Positions 60,456 through 64,000 of a DNA stretch of 64,000 bases are shown one piece after another (the first letter of the stretch is position 1; each line of letters begins with the position of its first letter). A model generated the notes under the pieces. That model saw only the letters and a list, made by a program, of their open reading frames with translations, searched no databases and was not told the DNA's origin. The stretch lies in NCBI RefSeq assembly GCF_000423185.1, contig NZ_AUHM01000009.1, positions 62,001 through 126,000 of the forward strand. The letters run 5' to 3'. The position numbers were made by a program, and so were the translations under genes. The stretch is from Inquilinus limosus DSM 16000. Its GTDB lineage: Bacteria > Pseudomonadota > Alphaproteobacteria > DSM-16000 > Inquilinaceae.

Positions 60456-60941
60456 ATGCCCTCCTTCGACATCGTCTCCAAGACCGACCTCACCGAAGTC
60501 GACAACGCCATCGCCGGCGTGACCCGCGAGGTGGCGCAGCGCTTCGACTTCAAGGGGTCGAAATGCTCGATCGAGCGCAGCGACAACACGCTGACGATCC
60601 TGGCCGACGACGACCTGAAGCTGAAGCAGATGCACGAGCTGCTGCGCGGCTATTTCGCCCGGCGCAAGCTCGATGCCGGCGCGCTCGACTTCAAGACGCC
60701 GGAGAAGGCCTCGGGCAACATGGTGCGGCAGGAGGTGGTGGTGAAGCAGGGCATCGACCGCGACCTGGCCAAGACCATCATCAAGGCGATCAAGGACAGC
60801 AAGCAGAAGGTCCAGGCCGCGATCCAGGGTGATGAGCTGCGGGTCAGCGGCAAGAAGATCGACGACCTGCAGGCCACCATCGCCCTGGTCCGCGGCCTGA
60901 AGATCGAGCAACCGCTGCAGTATCTGAACTTCCGGGACTGA
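60456..60941 (+). CDS. yajQ: YajQ family nucleotide-binding protein
   Basis: 161 residues: MPSFDIVSKTDLTEVDNAIA, REVAQRFDFKGSKCSIERSD, KTIIKAIKDSKQKVQAAIQG and a final YLNFRD, all typical of YajQ/DUF520. Members bind nucleic acid or cyclic di-GMP; in Xanthomonas the homologue is a c-di-GMP effector. ATG 60456 matches the family start; an ATG at 60450 is also in frame. Confidence 0.95.
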   Translation: MPSFDIVSKTDLTEVDNAIAGVTREVAQRFDFKGSKCSIERSDNTLTILADDDLKLKQMHELLRGYFARRKLDAGALDFKTPEKASGNMVRQEVVVKQGIDRDLAKTIIKAIKDSKQKVQAAIQGDELRVSGKKIDDLQATIALVRGLKIEQPLQYLNFRD

Positions 60942-60990
60942 CGCCGGAGCTGGGGCGCCAATCCCCGCGGAGAGATCGGCGCCGGCCCGG

Positions 60991-62925
60991 TCAGAGCACG
61001 AAGTCGGCCGCTGTCAGGGTGAGGGTCCCCTGCACCAGGATGGCGAAGTCGGCGACCTTGTCGCCGCTCACGTCGCCCTCGACCAGCAGGTCGTCGCCCG
61101 CGGCGGTGAAGCGCACCTCCGCCCCCACCCCGGTGAAGGGATCGGTGCCGATGAAGCTGAAGGTGCTGTTCCCGTTCGCGGCGTTGCCGTCCGCATCGAT
61201 CTGGCTGAGGTCGATCCTGTCCCACTCCAGGCTGTTGAAGTCCTGGATCGTGTCGCGGCCGGACACGTCGACGGTGCTGTCGCCGACCGCCTGGTAGGCG
61301 AACAGGTCCGCACCGGCTCCGCCGTTCAGCACATCGGCTCCGCCGGCCCCGGTCAGCCGGTCGTTGCTGTCCTCCCCGGACAGCATGTTGGCGCCGCTGT
61401 TGCCGGTCAGGGTGTCGCCGCGGGCGGAGCCGACCAGGTTCTCGACGCCGACCAGGACGTCCCCCTGGGCATCGCCGAAGCGGGCCATGCCGGTGCCGAG
61501 ATCGATCGTGACGCCCAGGCTCGAATGCGCGTAGCTGACGGTATCGACGCCGTCGCCGCCATCGAGGCGGTCCGCGCCGAGGCCGCCGTCAAGAACATCG
61601 CCCCCCGCACCGCCCCGCAGCACATCCGCCCCACCGCCACCGGCCAGCGAATCATTGCCGATTTCGCCCCAGAGCCCGTTGTCGGCGCCGTCACCGGTCA
61701 GCAGGTCGTCATGACTGCTGCCGACCACGTTCTCGATGCCGGACAGCGTGTCCCCGGCGGCCGAGCCGCCGGTGCCGGTACCGGACTGCAGATCGACCTG
61801 CACCCCGGCCGCGCTGTCGCCGTAAACGGCCGTATCGATCCCGGCGCCGCCGATGAGCTGATCCGCCCCGGCGCGTCCTGTCAGGTAGTCATTTCCGACA
61901 CCGCCGTCAAAGCGATCGTTTCCGGCGCCCCCGGTCAGGGAGTCGGCGAAGGCGCTGCCGACCACCCGGTTGACATTGGTGAGGGTGTCGCCATCCGCAT
62001 CGCCGCCCAAGGCCACGCCACTGGCGAGGCTGAGGGTGATGCCAACAGCATTCTCAACATAGGAAACGGTCGCCAGATGGGCACCGTCGAAATGATCGGC
62101 GCCGGCACCGCCGATCAGGAGGGCGGTCGCGGTCGTTCCGATAAGCATGTCGGCACCGTCCTCTCCTCTGAGAACATCGTTCCCCAAGCCGCTGGTCAGG
62201 GTGTCGTCTCCGGCACCGCCCGACAGCAGATCGTCGCCGCTGCCGCCGTTCAGCGTGTCCTTGCCGGCCCCGCCGGTGAGAACGTCGTTCCCCGCCCCGC
62301 CATCGAGCCGATTGTCGCCGCTGCTTCCTGTCAGCTGATCGTTGCCGCTGCCGCCGGCCGCGTTCTCGATGCTGATATAGGTGTCACCGCCGGTTCCCAG
62401 CCCGAGCTCGAGATCGACCTGCACGGCGGCAATGAGATCCCCGTAATCGACCGTGTCGCTGCCGTCGCCGCCGTCGATGGTATCGCCGCCGCCGGAACCG
62501 CTCAGCCGGTCGTCCCCGGCCAATCCCTCCAGGTGGTTGGCAATCCCGATGCCGTTATTTCCGGTCAGACGGATGACGTCGTTGAAGTTGCTGCCGATGG
62601 CGTTCTCGAGCGAGGTGATGTTGGAGCCGGAGCCGTCGAACTGGGCCCCTGACGTCCGGCTCGCGAAGCTGACCGTATCGTCGCCGCTGCCCCCGAACAG
62701 GTAGCTAACCCCCGACCCGCTATCGAGCCGGAACAGGTCGTCGCCGTCGCCGCCATCCATGACATAGACAGAGATGTTCGCGGCGATCACGTCGTCGCCG
62801 CCATAGCCGTAGATGTACGGAGTCCCGCCCAGATCGACGAGGATCTCGTTATAGCCTGGATAGGAACCCGACGCGCCCGGCGAGTGGATAAAGTCACTCC
62901 CCTCCGTTCCATAGTAATTTGGCAC
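60991..62925 (-). CDS. RTX repeat secreted protein (third copy)
   Basis: 644 residues of RTX repeats in blocks with spacers such as VQVDLELGLGTGGDTYISIE, and the M10_C/serralysin-like end (SGRDTIQDFNSLEWDRIDLS ... VADFAILVQGTLTLTAADFV, terminal Leu). Exported by a type I system not encoded here. The ATG at 62937 reads ATGGAGGATATC, so its own second and third codons form the Shine-Dalgarno GGAGG; I therefore place the start at GTG 62925, five bases downstream. Relative of the two tandem RTX genes at 15634-19986 but with a different N-terminus (GTEGSDFIHSPG). Confidence 0.85.
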   Translation of the reverse strand: MPNYYGTEGSDFIHSPGASGSYPGYNEILVDLGGTPYIYGYGGDDVIAANISVYVMDGGDGDDLFRLDSGSGVSYLFGGSGDDTVSFASRTSGAQFDGSGSNITSLENAIGSNFNDVIRLTGNNGIGIANHLEGLAGDDRLSGSGGGDTIDGGDGSDTVDYGDLIAAVQVDLELGLGTGGDTYISIENAAGGSGNDQLTGSSGDNRLDGGAGNDVLTGGAGKDTLNGGSGDDLLSGGAGDDTLTSGLGNDVLRGEDGADMLIGTTATALLIGGAGADHFDGAHLATVSYVENAVGITLSLASGVALGGDADGDTLTNVNRVVGSAFADSLTGGAGNDRFDGGVGNDYLTGRAGADQLIGGAGIDTAVYGDSAAGVQVDLQSGTGTGGSAAGDTLSGIENVVGSSHDDLLTGDGADNGLWGEIGNDSLAGGGGADVLRGGAGGDVLDGGLGADRLDGGDGVDTVSYAHSSLGVTIDLGTGMARFGDAQGDVLVGVENLVGSARGDTLTGNSGANMLSGEDSNDRLTGAGGADVLNGGAGADLFAYQAVGDSTVDVSGRDTIQDFNSLEWDRIDLSQIDADGNAANGNSTFSFIGTDPFTGVGAEVRFTAAGDDLLVEGDVSGDKVADFAILVQGTLTLTAADFVL

Positions 62926-63177
62926 GATATCCTCCATATATTATCGAAATGAGAGCGATACTATCAGCCCATCCGGCCAAATCAAGAATAGAGCTTCTAA
63001 AATATTATTACGCCACGCAGTTTGGATATTTCAGATTGGGCCGTAATAAAGCAACCGCTCCGGATCCCTCAACCGCCCTGGCGAATCGAGGAAAGAGGTC
63101 CATCGAGGCGCAACCGATTGACGCGCGGAGCGTTGTCTCCCGACAGTGCATTGGCTCGTTTGGGCCTGGAGAGACCG

Positions 63178-63618
63178 ATGAACCGCTCGTCCCTTCTTGT
63201 CGTCACCCTGGCTGCGGCCGTCACCCTCACCGCCTGCGGTACGACCAGAGAAACCGCCACGCCCACGCAACCGTCTGCCCCCATTGCCAGCGCCATCGTC
63301 ACCGGCACCGCGACCTATCGAGAGCGCATCGCCCTGCCGGCCGATGCGGAGCTGATCGTACAGCTGCTCGACGTCTCGCTGGCCGACGCGCCGTCGACGG
63401 TGATCGCCGAGCAGCGCATCGCCCCGGTCCGCGTGCCGGTGTCCTTCACCCTGTCCTACGACCCGGCGAAGATCGATCAGAGCCACGTCTACGCCGTCTC
63501 GGCCAGGGTCGAGCGCGGCGGCCAGCTGCTGTTCGTCACCGATACCCGCCACCCGGTGCTGACCCAGGGGGGCGGCAGCAACGTCGAGATCACGATGGTG
63601 CGGGCGCAATCGCGCTAG
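63178..63618 (+). CDS. YbaY-family lipoprotein
   Basis: 146 residues: signal peptide with lipobox LTAC (MNRSSLLVVTLAAAVTLTAC), then the YbaY beta-sandwich with ALPADAELIVQLLDVSLADA, VPVSFTLSYDPAKI, YAVSARVERGGQLLFVTDTR and HPVLTQGGGSNVEI. Envelope lipoprotein of unknown role, often induced by stress in enterobacteria. Start ATG at 63178 behind GGAGAG. Confidence 0.9.
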   Translation: MNRSSLLVVTLAAAVTLTACGTTRETATPTQPSAPIASAIVTGTATYRERIALPADAELIVQLLDVSLADAPSTVIAEQRIAPVRVPVSFTLSYDPAKIDQSHVYAVSARVERGGQLLFVTDTRHPVLTQGGGSNVEITMVRAQSR

Positions 63619-63628
63619 CGTCGCCCGA

Positions 63629-64000
63629 TCAGGCCTTCTGCCGGTCGCGCCACAGCGCATAGAGGTCGAGGCCGTCCGGCCGCACCGGCAGGTGGCGGAT
63701 GGCCATCGCCTGGTCGGCCAGGGGCTTGGCCAGCTCGGCATAGACCCCGGCGGTGGACAGGCCGTAGGGCGCCCCGTCCTCGTTCGAATAGGCGTAGTAC
63801 ACCGCCGTGACGCCGGTCATGGTCATGGCGGCGAGGCACATCGGGCAGGGATGGCCGCTGGCGTAGACGGTGCAGCCGTCGAGCCGGAGGCCGCCGAGCC
63901 TGCGACTCGCCGCCCGGATCGCCTGCAGCTCGGCATGCGCCGTGGGGTCGCCTGTGGCGCCCATCTGGTTCACCCCGGTGGCGATCACGATGTCGTCCCG
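63629..64000 (-). CDS. nucleoside/guanine deaminase, partial (5' end outside)
   Basis: The frame continues past the right edge, so the true start is not seen; 123 codons are visible. Cytidine-deaminase-like zinc motifs: THAELQAIRAASRRL (first His and Glu) and SGHPCPMCLAAM (two Cys). The C-terminus (YAYSNEDGAPYGLSTAGVYA) fits guanine deaminase / tRNA-adenosine-deaminase-like nucleoside deaminases of the GuaD type. It converts guanine or a related base to its oxo form in the cytoplasm. Convergent with the YbaY lipoprotein, 10 bp apart. Confidence 0.9.
   Translation of the reverse strand, partial: RDDIVIATGVNQMGATGDPTAHAELQAIRAASRRLGGLRLDGCTVYASGHPCPMCLAAMTMTGVTAVYYAYSNEDGAPYGLSTAGVYAELAKPLADQAMAIRHLPVRPDGLDLYALWRDRQKA

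Overview
The window is high-GC DNA whose gene content fits an alphaproteobacterium, most likely of the Rhodospirillales type: a SecD-SecF pair, an NDUFS4-like complex I accessory protein, a plant/alphaproteobacterial class II DAHP synthase, NodT-type outer membrane factors and RTX/M10_C secreted proteins. No 16S or other decisive marker is present, so I give no species.

Layout. 1-3760: a GlxA-type regulator running off the left edge, a small membrane protein, and two pirins around a LysR regulator with a visible T-N11-A operator. 3800-15450: a decayed prophage island. It holds a truncated portal gene, a tailspike, a terminase in which a small-subunit-like domain is fused to the large subunit, a DUF6456-like protein, small regulators and an S24 (CI/LexA-like) repressor with three palindromic operators. 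Two membrane O-acyltransferase genes on the opposite strand look like surface-modification cargo. Three 93-bp repeats, each a promoter followed at once by an intrinsic-terminator hairpin, lie upstream of the portal, tailspike and terminase genes. 15600-20000: two tandem RTX calcium-binding secreted proteins. 20000-24900: tRNA-Arg, an NDUFS4-like gene, tRNA-Pro, a trio of small genes of unknown function, a DEAD-box RNA helicase, and a second phage-like immunity module with its own operator family (TACGNNNCGTA).

25000-41000 is mostly core or metabolic: dihydropyrimidinase plus an O-methyltransferase, a LuxR regulator, a macA-macB-nodT efflux operon, DUF192, an HDAC-like deacetylase, secD-secF, ribD-ribA and a RES-Xre toxin-antitoxin pair with a readable promoter and operator. 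At 41146-42581 a threonine-rich leader peptide and an attenuator hairpin precede a threonyl-tRNA synthetase paralogue that lacks the TGS and editing domains.

42600-55200 holds a membrane protein, an LpqC/PHB-depolymerase-like esterase, pabB-pabC, pncB, class II DAHP synthase, a methyltransferase, gor, a second methyltransferase, rpiA and gabD. 55768-60419 holds a CHAP-domain secreted protein, then an overlapping GT39-GT2-ChbG/YdjC operon that matches the gene set for aminosugar modification of lipid A (FlmK/FlmF2/NaxD or Lgm type). 60456-64000 holds yajQ, a third RTX protein, a YbaY-type lipoprotein and a nucleoside deaminase cut by the right edge.

The strongest candidates for something undescribed are the leader-controlled, editing-domain-less ThrRS paralogue and the repeated promoter-hairpin cassettes in front of the phage late genes.
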